From Ananas comosus (taxonomy: Eukaryota > Streptophyta > Magnoliopsida > Poales > Bromeliaceae): DNA of 64,000 nucleotides. The notes under the pieces were generated by a model. It ran no database searches. It had not been told where the DNA came from and worked only from the letters and a program-made list of their open reading frames with translations. The stretch spans positions 3,553,349 through 3,617,348 of the forward strand of contig NC_033637.1 in NCBI RefSeq assembly GCF_001540865.1. The letters are read 5' to 3'. This document shows, one piece after another, positions 20,721 to 34,310 of this stretch (position 1 is its first letter; each line of letters opens with the position of its first letter). A program made the translations under genes and the position numbers.

Positions 20721-23700
20721 ATGAATCGACTCCCGGCGTTAGGCGAGTCGGTCTCATTCGGGCGGTTCTTGTCAGAGTCATTGGATTGGGGGAAGTGGTC
20801 ATCCTTCAATCACAACAAGTACTTGGAGGAAGCTGAGAGGTACTCCCGGCTGGGCGCGGTCGCGCAGAAAAAGGCATATTTTGAAGCACATTACAAGAGA
20901 ATTGCTTCTCTCAAAAAAGCTGAATCAAAAGAGCAAGAGAGTAACCACAGCTTCAATACTAATTCAACTGACATGAGCTCTTCTGATGTGAAAGCCGAGT
21001 CCGAAGAACCAAATTGCAAGGAGGCCACCGCCGAAGTACAAAACTACAAGGCGCTTGAGATTGAAACGAATAATTGTGATTTGAGTGACGAAACTAGTCC
21101 GATTACACCGGATGACGATCCTATCGATTCGTCTTTGTTGATCTCTTCGTCCGGAGTTATTGAGACTAGTCAAGATAAGAATAAGATTTCCCAGGTTGAA
21201 GTAGAAAGCACTTGCATATTGGAGAAGGAACCGCTAAAGGTGGCGCCTTTGGGCCTTTATTTTGTATTTTTGTCTAAAATGTTCAAAATTTACGGACTAA
21301 AAAGCTTGTGCATTTACAGGAAAGTTTTGTGACTAATCAGGAAAATGAGGAGAAAAGAAGAGTTCCTAAGTCAATATCGGCAGTGCACGGATCGTCGAAA
21401 CTCTCCTTTTCTCCTGGAACAAAGAGTTCGCCAGCGAGGAAGATGCCATCCTTGTATTGTGTTAAAGAGAATAGCTGTTGTAGTCCTCGGAGCAGGAATA
21501 GAGAGATGAGCTTCAATGAGAAAAAGAGATCAAGTCCAAAGACAATGCACATGTCTATGAATCTTAGGCAAGACCAAGTTGGAGTTGCCAATCCCTCAAG
21601 AATTAAGAATTCATCTCAGGAGCAATTGGATCAATTCAAAACACCAACAAGAGCAGTTAGTTCTCTACTTACTATAATAATCTTTCTTTTTTTTAAATAA
21701 TCATTGAAGGTTTTGATTTCCTGCATACTAAGATTGGTTTTATCTGAACATTGCAGAGATCTTCAAAAGGAATAGGAACACCCCAATCAGGAAAAGAACG
21801 GTAATAGTTCAAATTCTTATAATGTATTTGTGTAATCATGAACATGTGTAATCATGAACATTATGAAGACTTTTTGGACTTTTCTGCGGCAGTAATCTTC
21901 CAGTATTCTTAATTTGTTGAACATTCTTGATTCAATTGCAGAAGATGTTGCATTTATTTACTTTGTTTTGGAAACAACTTCACTTTGATTCAGGATTAGA
22001 ACACTGTCAGAGTTGACACCATCAGAAAGGACTCAATCTGCAAAAAAACACAACTTCTCGGTCGAGTTAATAACTCCTCATAATCTCTACATACAATAAC
22101 TTTTTTGAGAGAGAAAAAATATATATATCTAGTCCTGATTACATGTATATTCATGCGACAGCTACTCAAAATCAGTGGGCACCAAAGGAAGAAGATCATG
22201 TAGCACGGTCTCCTCATCTCCTCTTCGGCTTAAAATTGATGAAAGGGAAGAAAAAGGCAAGAAGGTAGTGAGATTAATCTATCATCTACAAATCCTTGGA
22301 TGTGCATACACAAGCACATTTATCTCCCTCAATTAGCATTGCGAGGAATCAAAACTCAGCTAAGAGCGAGTTGAGTGTTTTGGGAGCTTTTCTCAGAGAG
22401 AAGTTCCTGACATCCTGTTTACTGCTGAAAAAAGATCTTACATTTCTATTTGTTTACACTAAACTTGTGTTTGCAATTGCTATTGTTTAACTTTGCTGAT
22501 CCATCCTGCTAGCGAATATATAAAATAATCGCTCTTTATAGACAGTGTTGCTGCAATCAAATTGACTTGCTGTTTTTTATGCAGGAAAAAGATGCGAGCG
22601 AATTGAGAGAGTTTCGCAAGAGTCTTTGCTTTAAAGCCAGGCCATTGCCAGATTTCTACCGCAAAATTGAATGGACAAAACATGCGAATAAGAAGGTAAA
22701 GATCGTCCTATTGCTTGCTATCTTCAGTGAATAATGCAAATAAATCTCCGAGAATATTTTTTGTCGTGGGCTAGTATATTGATTTTGTCAGATATTCTTG
22801 CTGATAAAGGTCAGCTGTCTCCTTTATAATACTACTTTATTTTTCTTATTATTATATAGGCAAATCTTAAGAGATTGCAGAATATAATCATATGAACAAC
22901 CGGAACTTTTATCGTTCTACATTTAGCAGTATGATGAGCAGGTACTTCACAGAATAATGTTACCTTCATTGTAGGAGTGTTTTAACAGAAATGTTGAAAG
23001 GATCTGAAGCCAATAGCAAGGGATCAGAAAAATTGAAATAGAATGACCTCAAGGCTACACGCGATCATTATTATGCTCACCACTTATCTTTAAGAACTTT
23101 ACTGCATTCAAATGAGAAATTTGGCAGTGTGTTCTATCAACAACAGATTCGTATTTAAATAGAACAAAAGGAATGGACTAGTGAGATGATTGTCGACAAT
23201 TATTTGGACATGCATCATGCTTAATATGCTATAATACTCATTTTTTAAAAAAAAGTGAATATGCTACGATTAATCTCAACTTTTTTACGAAGCTAAATTT
23301 AGATATTATGCTTCAAGAGAACTATTCCGCATTCTTTCTCATGATCGCGGTAAGAGAAATTATCTGGTACTATTATTTAGCTTATCTTTAAGAAAGCATT
23401 GTAACTTCTTAAAGTAGTGCAAGTGTGGTCTCATCCTAAATCGGGCCGAATTGCTTCTGAAAATGTCTTTTGCTGAAATCGGGCCCAATGTCTATATCCT
23501 TCACCATGTGAGAAGCTTGAAGAACACATTGACATGGTTGTTACATGACACATCTCTATCGACTTCGAAAGAGACAAAGGAGGGACTACAATTGTACTCA
23601 AATGTAATAAAAGCCGGAGGACCCATGATGCAGCAATTCACCCTATCAAGTACTGAACTGTGCCGCGATAGCTCTTTGGAATCACATAAGGCCATATTTT

Positions 23701-23930
23701 TCAGAATTTCGATTCCCCCTCTCGTTTTTCATTATGTCTTGTGTTTGAGTTTGAAGTATCGACTTTATGCGCAGGTTACATCGGTGCATTCTCCGTCTCC
23801 TGTTGCTGGAAAGAGTAGCTACTCCAAAGCAAGTTTGGACCACAGTCCTCTACCACCACTGAAGCCTTTCTGCAAGAGTATAAGATCCACTGCACATACT
23901 ACAAAGAAGAATCATGTCACACCTAGTTAG
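20721..23930 (+). CDS. WVD2-like (WDL7-type) TPX2-domain microtubule protein
   Basis: Seven exons: 20721-21239, 21320-21655, 21757-21800, 21994-22065, 22162-22264, 22585-22695, 23775-23930; 446 residues. It starts MNRLPALGESVSFGRFLSES followed by LDWGKWSSFNHNKYLEEAER, the conserved head of the WVD2-LIKE 7 branch. The middle is Ser/Lys-rich and disordered. The TPX2-type microtubule-binding motif is PLRLKIDEREEKGKKEKDAS, LREFRKSLCFKARPLPDFY in exons 5-6. Relatives bind and bundle cortical microtubules and affect cell expansion. The KLEEK coiled segment typical of the domain is short here, as exon 5 joins directly to ELREFRKSL; an extra small exon could have been missed. The last intron is over 1 kb. 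Confidence 0.85.
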
Positions 23931-26504
23931 TCAATTACTTCAATTTTCAGAATGGAGAAAATTAAGGACCACAAGCAAATATAGTACAGTTCCCCAGTGA
24001 TCAGTTAAAACTAGTGTGGATAATCTCACTGAAAGGTGTCATAGGATTTATTACTGTGTGATTCAAGGGGTCAGTATGGTTCGACAGTCTGACGAGATTC
24101 GCGGTGGACCTGCCGCGACAATTTCCACCAATTATGAAAGAACTGATCCTTTTACAAACCTCTAGCTGTTCGCAAGTTCCGCGTTATTTGAGGGTGAGGG
24201 AATTTAGCACTTCTTCATTATGATCTTGATTGTGTAATCTCAAAAGTTTCTAAGAAGATCTATTTCCTAGTGCTCTGATCCAAACTCAGGTTGCAGTGAT
24301 GTAGATGTACAAGGAATACTACTTTGTGGTAAATTTTGTACAATTGAATATACACATGACATAAATCATACTATAACATATCAAATTAACAAAATAAGAT
24401 CAAAGATATTTCCATATCTAATATTAACCAAAAAAAACCGTATATATAACTCGAGAAAAACTGTAAGTCGATGAATGGTGGGAATTGAAGCATGAGATGC
24501 AGAATGCACGTGTAAGGATGCATTGGGTGGATACGACAACTAGTACTAATTTAGTAGTGTTTTACGGACCAAAATGAAATTATCCAATAGTTTTGAGGGC
24601 TAGTACAATTAATATCCCCTAAGAATTTTTTCCATTCATGAAGACTTTTGGGGCTATTCGCTGCACGAAATTTGACTATAAATAAATACAATTACGAACC
24701 CTACGGGCCATAAAATTAATTTCCATTCAAAACATCAAAAAAAAAAAAAAAAAAAAAAGGTTAAAAAAAAAAAAAACCATGTACTCTCTCTGGGTCATTT
24801 ACTTCGACAGCGAAGGAAATTTATTTAGTAAAAGGACTCCGCAATGATAAAAAATATTAATTAAATTGGGGGTTGTTTCGTCAATTAGGACGTGTTAAGG
24901 ACGAGCCAGGGATCGTAAACCATTTGACCAATTTTACAATTAAATACCCTATTATGTAGGTAATTAATTTAGCTCTAGAATTTTACTAAGTTAATTTCGT
25001 CAGCTCAAGCTAACTTTTTAAAATGACAGAAAAAATTAATAATATTAGGAGTCTGATGTGACTCAAATTCAGCGCCTTTTATTCTGATATCATATGAAAT
25101 AATTGTTGTACTCTGAAAATTTAAACCGTTAAAAAATAATGTTTATGTATACTTTTATATTTAACATAAATTGTTAAGTTTGGGCTGCGTAAAATGAATG
25201 CATGCAACATTCACTTGTTGATGTATTTTTCTAATACAATGTAGAAGAATCTAAAACAAATATATTTATCCAAGAAACAGAAACAATATATGTTAAATCC
25301 ATCTAAAACAATTGACCGTATATCTTAGTTTTTTATTGGGTTTTGATATGATCTCCTTGATTGTGGAGTTCAAATCCGGATCCGATATTATAGGTCCAAC
25401 ATGAATATAGTCAAACAAAAGCGATAGAGGAACCCGGGTTAAAGAATCTCATAGATAGCATAAATGTACTAGCTATATATGTTAGGGTTGGCTTTTTAAA
25501 TAGCTTTTAACTTGAATCATAAATAAAATTTTGCCACTGTAGAAGCTACAACTTGAAATTTTTATTGCTTTATTGTAGTAAAACATTGCTAAAACTCTTT
25601 AATATATTATAAACTATTTGTACTTTTTCAACCAATTCTACTTGAGCAAAGCCTAAGCTTTTAATTACTCTTTGAATTCTCTATGTGCAATTTCTCTTTC
25701 ATTAATTTGTGTAAGTGGCTTCAAAATCATCATTTACCAAGCACCAATTATAAGTGGTAGGAGAAGTACGCAAAGCGATAAGAATACTGATATTAACATA
25801 ACCGTATTTACTACAAATCAGAATAACTAAATTAGATTAAATTTACTCTGCGTTATGCTCTGTTGATAGCATCATCCAAATAATTTGACCCCCAAGTCAA
25901 GTTCAAAACCCTAAGCTCACATTGGTTTTCATATGATCTCATGAAATTTAGCAATGAGGGGTCCAAAGCTTGGAACCCCCACAACAAAAGTGGTGCCCAC
26001 ATGCTTATTACATTTGCCCTCCCTAATCAAACCCAATATCCATAAATCTTATTAAAACCCCATACGAAACCAATGGGTGGAATGATTGCTTATGCCCTAA
26101 CCTACATACATAACCCTCAAAAAAGAGGCCCCCTCTCCATTCTTAAAAGAAGAGAAAGCTCACACTTCTCCTTTAAAGGACAAGGGAAAAACATATTACC
26201 TTGCACTTTTACCATGATTTAAGTATAAATAATACCCATAATCACCAAAGTGGAATGCTAGATAGGAAAGTACATTTTAGTAGCTTAATTAATTACTCTT
26301 TGTTTGGGGCCTTTAATTATAATGCCCCAATAGTCCCACATCGAATAAAAAACTTGATTTGATTAGAATATGTAATGCCTACACGCTAATAATAATAACC
26401 GGGCATACACATTTTGGACCGGTTGTTTGGGTCCAATAAATTATTATTGCTAGCGGGTTAGATTTTACATTAATAGACCCTAATAATTTTACTATTTGAT
26501 ACAA

Positions 26505-26760
26505 ATTTGGCTGATAAAATTTCAGTGGGAAGCTCCTCAATGAGTCCATTTGATTTGGCTGATAAAATTTCAGTGGGAAGCTCCTCAATGAGTCCTCGAT
26601 CGTTGGGGAGCCCCTTGATCTGTTGTCACGTGTCAGTTTTATCTTTTAGATAGAGACATGGCTGATAAAATTTCAGTGGGAAGCTTCTCAATGAGCCCTC
26701 GATTGTTGGGGAGTCTCTTGATCTGTTGTCACATATCAGTTTTATTTTTTAAATAGAGAC
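26505..26760 (+). repeat. imperfect tandem repeats
   Basis: A unit containing GGCTGATAAAATTTCAGTGG, then GAAGCTCCTCAATGAG, occurs at about 26508, 26556 and 26661. The last two are part of a longer ~105-bp repeat also carrying TTGATCTGTTGTCAC and AGTTTTAT. The short ORF across them only reflects the repeat. Confidence 0.7.
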
Positions 26761-27254
26761 AAAACTAACATATGACAATGGATCAAGACTTCTGAACAGA
26801 GTATCGTTGGGAAGCCCCAACTGAAGGTATTTTCCTGCTTTGACCTGAAACACGGCGTGGCAAATGAAATTGATAAACTCACTCAATTTGGTCTAACTCT
26901 CCAACACTCCCATCTCATGCTATTGTTAATTGTTGTTTTCTTAAGTATATGATTATAAAAATACTATATATATATCTCATGTAAAAAATAATTAAGTTTT
27001 AAACTTTGGAGGCATCTCTAACATTTCTTTCTTTTAGGCCCGCACCTCTAACCCTTTTTTTTTTTAAAAGAATATACTTTTCAGAGCCCCACATTTTAAA
27101 ATAGCTTATTATAAAATGGTCCTCTACATCTACGCATGCAAGAGATCAAAACTTTGCATAGTACTTTCATTAATAAATTCAAAAGTATTAAACACCCCCC
27201 ACAAGTACAAAAAACATAGGTGTTGCGGTGAAGGAAAAAGTTGAGGGTAAAAAT

Positions 27255-27805
27255 GTCTGAGGACCACCTCAACTGGGGCCCGTTTTGACATAGGCCCTTA
27301 GTTTTTTTTTTTTTTTTTTCTTTAAATGTCCCCTCTTTACTCTTAATTTTTTATTCTAAAAAAAAAACTTTTAATTTTAAAAATTTAGCAATTTTAGCTA
27401 AATAAATAAAATTTGTTTATCAAATTAATCATAGATCCTCATCAAAGTTAATGATTTTTATCATTCGGTAATAAAAAAAACTAAAGAATTTAATGACTAA
27501 TAGCTAATATTAATCATCAAACCGTTTGTAGCCTATAATGATTAAAAACGTAAGCGTCGACTGTAAAATTAAATATTTAAATTTTTTATGAACTTAAATT
27601 TGGATTCTACGTTTATGATATCAGGATTAATATATAGATATTTGGATAGAAAGTTTACATAATCAAAACAAAAAAAAAAAAACTAATATCACCACCAAAC
27701 TTAACTAACTATAAATTTTCAAATTACAGGAGGGGTCAGGTTAAGGGGAAAAGGACATAAATTTGAGAGGTCTATTTCAGAATGTCTATAGTTGAAGGGC
27801 TATCC
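27255..27805. mobile_element. MITE-like element (CCCTCAACTATAG family)
   Basis: The left end has ACCTCAACTGGGGCCCG and the right end ATGTCTATAGTTGAAGGGCT, an imperfect inverted pair, with an AT-rich interior. The same terminal words occur at 43370-43655 and, as one end, at 19690. No coding capacity, and target duplication not resolved. Confidence 0.4.
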
Positions 27806-28898
27806 ATGCATATTTACCAAAAGTTTGAATAAGATAGGGATCGAATCTTGGAGCTCCGAGGGGGAACAAGAGAGAATGCTCCAAACCCAAGAGGTGAATT
27901 TTTGGCCATTTTTTTAGGGCTTTTTTTTAAAAAAAATTCATTTTTTTAGTGGCTTATTTAATTTTCCAATAAATACCCCTTTTGGTACTGTTTATGTGTC
28001 GATTGTGTAGGAGATTCCCATCATTTCCACCATCACCAATTTGTAGTAAAAAATTAATAAAATTTATTCTTGCAGTGTGTATCAGAAGATCTTTTACCAC
28101 AGTTAAAATACCAGCTGGATGTGTGTATCATTATCAACTATTGATGATTGTGTAATTTTATGACTCATATGGTTGATTATTAAAATTAATATTATTACTA
28201 TTTTAGGTTTGATTTTTCCGAGTTAAATGAGCTCTATTTTTGGGATCTTTTCATACTACATTAATGGACTTGTTATCATGAAAAGATATAGTCTTATCAC
28301 TGCATTCAATTGAAAAATTAATGTTTTCCATCAATGTAGTAAAATCTTTTTTCCTTCTCACCAGTAAACCTTAACTCTCACCATTTTACTCACAATTAGT
28401 CCACATCTATGTTTGACATATTTGGATCTCTTTTATAAGTTTCCTTACCATACATTACTCCTTGGACTTATTAGCTTCTCTCAAATTGTAGCTATATATC
28501 TTTGCTTTAATATTTTGCACTAAGTACCTCTCTTTTTTTGACTACTAGAACAACATTTCTATTTGAAAAGCAAAAGTAGATTTAACAGCAAAATACTTGT
28601 TTATTGGTCAGGTTGTAGAATTCAGTATTGTTTGTATAGTATTCATTATGAGAACTCCAACATAATAATCTTCGATAGCTTCATTCTATAACATAATCAG
28701 ATGTATTGTACTGAAGCTTCTATTTTTTAGGCTTAAATTTTTATTTATAGTTTCAGTAGATTATTTCTAACTTGAACAAGAAGCAAAGGCAGTTCTTTGG
28801 CAGGCAAAAGGTCTAAGTAGAGCTGCTCTTTAACACCAAAAACAAGCAGTCAAACACTGATAGATGTTTAGGCTTCTCAACCATCTTTACATTTAGTT

Positions 28899-28901
<3 letters not shown>

Positions 28902-28929
<28 letters not shown>
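28902..28929 (+). repeat. (GA)n microsatellite
   Basis: About 14 uninterrupted GA units. Confidence 0.9.
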
Positions 28930-28933
<4 letters not shown>

Positions 28934-30420
28934 TATGAACAAGCTTTAATCAGGATCAGTTTGCATTAATTAATTGTTTTGTTTAATCCCCAAAGTTGGT
29001 CAAATTTCATAAATCAAGAGTACATCACATCACTATTATTGTTTCTGTTGGTGTACAAAGAATTGGTTTTCCATGGACCATGCATGGGTCCTGCACCTTA
29101 CTATGAAGAAACGATTGCATGCGTGGACTTGGTCTACCACATCATGTGTGGCCCCACTAATTGGAGAACAACACTTATCCTTGAAGAAAGGATTATTGTG
29201 TTTTTATGTCCTTTTATCCGTATCCAAAAAGTTGTTTCTGAGGTCTCGTGTATTGCACCAGTTTCAGGCAATGATTTTCTACTTTCTTGCACTTATTAGT
29301 GACTAGAGCATCGGAAAATCTCAACGAAACAATTAATCGATCCTTCTTTCGGTATTCCAGGTAGAATTAATACATGCATTTCATGCACTATAAAAGACTA
29401 GTTTAATTAAAATATAATTATTTTTAAACAAATCAACTTAGCTAAAGATATGAAACAATTAGATTTTAAATTCAAAACTACGAATACCATTGCGCTAAAT
29501 ATATACAGTTGGTAAAGTTGAAATATTTTATGTTAGAGAAGCAAAAGCTTTAATTAAGATTTCAAATTTTATATTCTATAGCGGAGCAAAACAAGTTATC
29601 AAAATCAATAACATTCAATCAAGAACCTTCGCATTACAAAGTAAAAAAAAAAAGTAAACATTATTTCAATCATTATCATATTATCCGTAATTAAGCTTTT
29701 TATCATCTTACACGATAAATTGATTTGGAATATATCCTAAGCATTTTTTTTTTAATTTTTCTTTTCGTCTCAAAGGCCTAACTACCAAGTCACATTCTTA
29801 ATTTTTGGCCCCACGGACCCATCAAATCTTGAAGGGCCTTAGGTTCATGAAAACTCTGATCTTGCAACCCCAAACTAACCCATTACGTGCCATTGATATG
29901 GTGAGTCAAACTCTAAACATGATATAACATTATAAAATAATTTTAAAAGGAAAATCATGTAACCCAGCAAAAATTGGTGTAAAAAAAAAATCAAGCAGAG
30001 GTCCTTCTCAACAATTTCATGTCAGAGTAGGGATATCTCCCAAGTCATAACTCATTCTAGTACACACAAACCATAACCACAGGTCCACAGCAAACATGAC
30101 GACCCCTACAGTGGCAAAAGCCCCACACATACCAATTAATAATTGAATAACGTACACTAACCACGTACCCAAAGTTCACAGCTCCAGCTAATAACTACCC
30201 AATCGTACCTTTCCCCCGGTCCGCATATCAAACGACTGATACCCCATTGGCCCCACACACACACACTCACACTCCCTTCCTATATTAAGCCACTGCATGT
30301 ATATATTTTCACATACAATCATAGACACAACATAAGGAATTGGAAGAGATCATATAGCTAGAAACTAGAAGAAAGAGTTAAAAAAAAAAAAGAAAAAGAA
30401 GAGGAAGTAAAAAAAAAAAG

Positions 30421-32034
30421 ATGAAGGGAGGGGGCCCATGTAGGAGGCTAGGAGAGGCCTTTCGCCGGGCGGAGACCGCGGTGAACGGTGCGGTCGCAGC
30501 ATGCCGTGTGGGGAGGTACTTCAAGCTGGACGCGCGGAAGAGCTCCTTCACGAAGGAGCTCCGCGCGGGCGCGGCCACGTTCCTCACGATGGCGTACATA
30601 ATCTCCGTCAACGCCGCGATCCTCACCGACTCCGGCGGGCCGTGCACGGCGCGGGACTGCGCCGCGAGAGGTCGCAACGCGGCCCTCGATGACCAGTGCA
30701 AGTTCGGCGACGACCCCGGGTACCTGAATTGCCTGTCGCGCACGAAGGCCGACCTCGTCGTCGCCACCGCGGTGTCGGCGGCGGTCGGCTCCCTCGCGAT
30801 GGGCGCCTTCGCCAACCTGCCGCTGGCGCTGGCCCCCGGCATGGGCGCCAACGCCTTCTTCGCCTACAACATGGTCGGGTTCCGTGGCTCCGGGCCCGTG
30901 CCGTACCCGACCGCGCTGGCGGCCGTAATGCTGGAAGGCTGCCTCTTCCTCGCGCTGTCGGCCCTCGGCCTCCGGTCGAAGCTGGCGCGCATGATCCCCC
31001 GATCGATCCGCCTCGCCTCCGCCGTCGGCATCGGCCTCTTCCTCGCCTTCACGGGCCTGCAGGCCCACCAAGGGGTCGGCCTCGTCGGGCCGAGCCCTTC
31101 CACCCTCGTCACCCTCGCCGCCTGCTCCCGCACCAACGCCACCACCGGCGCCTGCCTCGGCGGCACCATGCGCAGCCCCACTTTCTGGCTCGGCGCCGCC
31201 GGCTTCGCCGTCACCGCCACGTGCCTCGCACGCGACGTCAAGGGCAGCATGATCTACGGCATCGTCTTCGTCACGCTCGTCTCCTGGATCCGCAACACCA
31301 GCGTGACGGTCTTCCCCGACACCCCGCTCGGCGACTCGAGCTTCGAGTACTTCCGGAAGGTCGTCGACTTCCACACGATCAAGACCACCGCCGGCCGGAT
31401 CGGCTTCTCCGGCTTCGGCCGCACGGACGTGTGGCTGGCGGTGATCACTCTGCTGTACGTCGACGTGCTCGACACGACCGGGGCCATGTACTCAATGGCG
31501 GAGTACGCGGGGTTCGCGGACGGCGGCGGGGGATTCGAGGGCGAGTACCGCGCGTTCATCGTCGACGCGGGGTCGACGATCGTCGGCGCGGCCCTCGGGA
31601 CGACGACGGTGACGACGTACATCGAGTCGACGGCGGGGATTCGGGAGGGCGGGCGGACGGGGATCACGGCGATCGCGGTCGGGCTGTGCTTTCTGGCGTC
31701 GCTCTTTTTCGCGCCGCTGTTCATGAGCGTGCCGCCGTGGGCGGTGGGGCCGTCGCTGGTGCTCGTGGGCGCGATGATGATGAAGATGGCGAAGGAGATC
31801 GAGTGGGGGGACGCCAAGGAGGGGGTGCCGGCGTTCCTCACCATGCTGCTCATGCCGCTGACCTTCTCCATCGCCAACGGCATCATCGCCGGCGCCGCCG
31901 CCTACGTCCTGCTGCACCTATGGGATTACGCGGTGGGGCTGTGGAGGTGGGGGAGGAGTGTGTGGAGGTTGATGGAGGAGGCGCATAACCAGGTCTCCGC
32001 GGCCGCCGCCGATATCCCCGCCGCGCCCGTTTAA
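30421..32034 (+). CDS. AZG2: adenine/guanine permease AZG2 (intronless)
   Basis: One exon of 537 residues. Plant AZG proteins belong to the nucleobase-ascorbate/AzgA transporter fold and import purines and cytokinins at the plasma membrane and ER. Family text is continuous: [40 protein letters not shown] (conserved substrate-site helix), [52 protein letters not shown] and the hydrophobic C-terminal helices. The [12 protein letters not shown] loop, the [15 protein letters not shown] segment and the EEAHNQVS tail match AZG2 rather than AZG1, which has a longer first loop. The gene is strikingly GC-rich against AT-rich flanks. TATATTAAG at about 30282-30290 is a plausible TATA box. It is isolated, with gene-poor DNA on both sides. 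Confidence 0.93.
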   Translation: MKGGGPCRRLGEAFRRAETAVNGAVAACRVGRYFKLDARKSSFTKELRAGAATFLTMAYIISVNAAILTDSGGPCTARDCAARGRNAALDDQCKFGDDPGYLNCLSRTKADLVVATAVSAAVGSLAMGAFANLPLALAPGMGANAFFAYNMVGFRGSGPVPYPTALAAVMLEGCLFLALSALGLRSKLARMIPRSIRLASAVGIGLFLAFTGLQAHQGVGLVGPSPSTLVTLAACSRTNATTGACLGGTMRSPTFWLGAAGFAVTATCLARDVKGSMIYGIVFVTLVSWIRNTSVTVFPDTPLGDSSFEYFRKVVDFHTIKTTAGRIGFSGFGRTDVWLAVITLLYVDVLDTTGAMYSMAEYAGFADGGGGFEGEYRAFIVDAGSTIVGAALGTTTVTTYIESTAGIREGGRTGITAIAVGLCFLASLFFAPLFMSVPPWAVGPSLVLVGAMMMKMAKEIEWGDAKEGVPAFLTMLLMPLTFSIANGIIAGAAAYVLLHLWDYAVGLWRWGRSVWRLMEEAHNQVSAAAADIPAAPV

Positions 32035-33719
32035 TTGAAATTAAGACGAACCAGAATTTTCTGGTCCGGACGATCCCCGATACGGGGCTGTTTGTTTTAT
32101 CTCGGCACGAATCTTAAGGTGACATGAACGACGGATAAAATAGGCTCGTACGTATTGGGAATCATCCTCACTGAATTAATTGTTTTCTGTTTTTTGAGAT
32201 ATTCTTAGATATTCCGTGTTTACTGACGTACTTAGGTTTTGGTTAGGTTATAAAACAGGGTGCGTGCTAATAAGCAACGTTGCCATATGAAGGAAAAAAA
32301 TATTAATTTGGGAAGGTATGTGACAGTTATGAGTTAATGGTCGTCATTAATTCTATCATTGGTGGAGTATTAACTTTTATTTTTCTAATATTAGTTTTTA
32401 TTTATTTGATGATAAAAATTGATATTCTTAAAGCAAATTTTTTACTCTTTAGAAAAGCAAATATATATATATATAATTTTAATACTGTAAATCCAACATG
32501 GATCGATCCAAAAAAATAAACAAACAAAAAAAAAAAAGCAAAATCCACATCCAACTCTCACTATTCCGTGAAAAAGTGATATTTCTAAAGAGGAAGGCTC
32601 CGTTCCTGGAAGGTTTTGCATGCATTTGGTGCAGATAAAATACTACTGATTGTAGAGGTAGAATTAAATGTATTTTTCGTGCCATAATCATAGAAGAAAA
32701 TATATTTATACATACTTTCGCAATGTTAGTAAATTGTCCGGACGTTACATTTGGTAGTTGGAACATGTGTTACTGGTCATAACCTAGCGCGGTTGATTAA
32801 CAGCTTAATAATTGATATATATATAAAGAGAGAGAATTATGTTACTATATTATCAATAATATCAAACGAATCGAGTTTCAGCCGTTGGATGAAAGGATGT
32901 GCGGGTTAGGATGATAGTAATTCTCTAAGGTTTAGTAAGTAGTTGATTGAATAGTATAACTTAACGAGTGAAAATGATTAAGGGATAGATCTAACGGCAG
33001 AAAACTCGATAGTACCAAGAGCTTGATATTATCGATAGCATAGTAACCACACACTATGATCACCGTCAAAGACAGGATTCGAGGCCTTTGTCCCCATTGC
33101 TTGTTAGTTAAGTAAAGAGAGAGAATGCCCCCAATTTCTTTTCTCTTTTTCACCCTAACTATCCATAAAAATTGATGAATAGTTAGAAACTAAGAAGCAC
33201 ATAGGCTACTGTGCTCTTAATAGTACAGTAACCCTGCTATTTGTGTGTGTGTGTGTAAGATTTCAAGTTCAAACTCTTGTAGCTTTACATGTCTATCTGA
33301 GTTAATTTCTAAAACATAAATAAAATAAATAATTTGCTATGTTTTTCTCTCGAGAAAAAAAGACAGCAGGAATATCTCTTGATTTAGATATGATTGGGAC
33401 TCTCTCTACCTTAGGCAAAACTTGTATGCGATAAATATTAGTAATGGAAGCTATGTGTCCTCTAGCTAGCTAGTATGTTAATTAGCTGTATATCAAACCT
33501 TCAACATGTGTGTTGCCTTATAGGTACACAGGAAACTCAATGGGTCCATAATGCATTTAATTAGATGGGTATTGTTTTCGTTCACATCAAAGGAGATCCC
33601 CAATCGTGAGTTGCTATAAGTAGTATATATGTTTATGTTTATTTGTTCAATTCTTAGGCCGTATATATGTTTGTTTGTTCAATTCTTAGGCCAATGGAAC
33701 ACAAGACTCCAACCCAAGT
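32035..33719. other. intergenic DNA downstream of AZG2
   Basis: AT-rich, with (TA)n near 32463-32476 and 32814-32825. At 33240-33360 there is a diverged SINE-like piece (CAAGTTCAAACTCTTGTAG, then AAATAAAATAAATAATTTGC). No gene was seen. Confidence 0.4.
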
Positions 33720-34310
33720 AATCAAAATTTAATAACTGGGCCCAATGTGAAGCTAAGCATATGCAATTCAATTCTAATTTTAACAATTTTCAGTACTTAA
33801 CGACCATTCCTAGAGCAAGCGGCAAAAGGCTTGATGGTTGGTACCCGAGACCCAAGTTCGAATTCTATTTGATTCACATTTCCAGCTAAGTTTATTTCTA
33901 AATGAAATAAACAAAACGGATAGAGTGCTACCTATCTCTCTCTCTCTCAAAAAAAAAAAAAAAAAATTCTGTACCTGTTTGACCCCATTTCTACTTTTAT
34001 TTTTAGCAACAATATAACAACCGGCACCATGTGAGCCTAACCATTATGTAACCAAATTCAAATTTTAACTATATTCAGGACTTGTTTGGCTCCGTTTTTC
34101 CTTCTACGTTCGGCAACACCATAATAACTATGCCCAATGTGAACCTAACCACTATGTAACCCAATTTTAATTTGAACCATATTCAGGACTTGATTGATCC
34201 CGTTTCTGCTTCAATTTGAACCTAACCATTATGTATCCCAATTCTAATTGAAACTCTATTCAGTGTTTGTTTGGTCTCGCTTCTACTTCTACTTTCAACA
34301 ATAATAGCAG
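33720..34310 (+). repeat. ~110-bp tandem repeats interrupted by a SINE
   Basis: Units built around CCAATGTGAACCTAACC, AACCCAATTTTAATTTGAAC and TATTCAGGACTTGTTTGG recur about four times with 80-90 percent similarity by eye. The first is split by the SINE at 33800-33966, so the array is older than that insertion. Confidence 0.65.
33800..33966 (+). mobile_element. tRNA-derived SINE, copy 3
   Basis: CTAGAGCAAGCGGCAAAAGG head, CAAGTTCGAATTCTATTTG B box, AAATGAAATAAACAAAACGG body, (CT)n then poly(A). GTAC-containing repeat sequence lies on both sides (CAGTAC and CTGTAC), which may be the remains of a target duplication. Confidence 0.8.

Larger units (their letters stand above)
23931..30420. other. 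6.5 kb gene-poor intergenic region
   Basis: No exon of a recognisable protein was found. It holds A/T homopolymers (24740-24776), tandem repeats at 26505-26760, a MITE-like element at about 27255-27805, and a (GA)n run at 28902-28929. A 106-codon ORF at 28979-29299 and an overlapping one are unlike any family known to me and show no intron or start context that supports them. Confidence 0.5.

Noticed and set aside
23451..23774. Extension of the last WVD2-like exon upstream (159-codon ORF)
   Set aside because: The conserved text begins after a GCGCAG acceptor at 23774; the upstream part is intron-like.
26505..26760. CRISPR-like spaced repeats
   Set aside because: Eukaryotic nuclear DNA, only three imperfect repeats with unequal spacing.
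29040..29160. A microRNA precursor around CATGGACCATGCATGGGTCC
   Set aside because: Only a short palindrome; no long hairpin or known mature sequence was seen.
30448..31988. Long antisense and alternate-frame ORFs over AZG2 (308, 430, 210 codons)
   Set aside because: Shadows of a GC-rich coding sequence; composition is Arg/Pro/Gly-biased and no family is recognisable.
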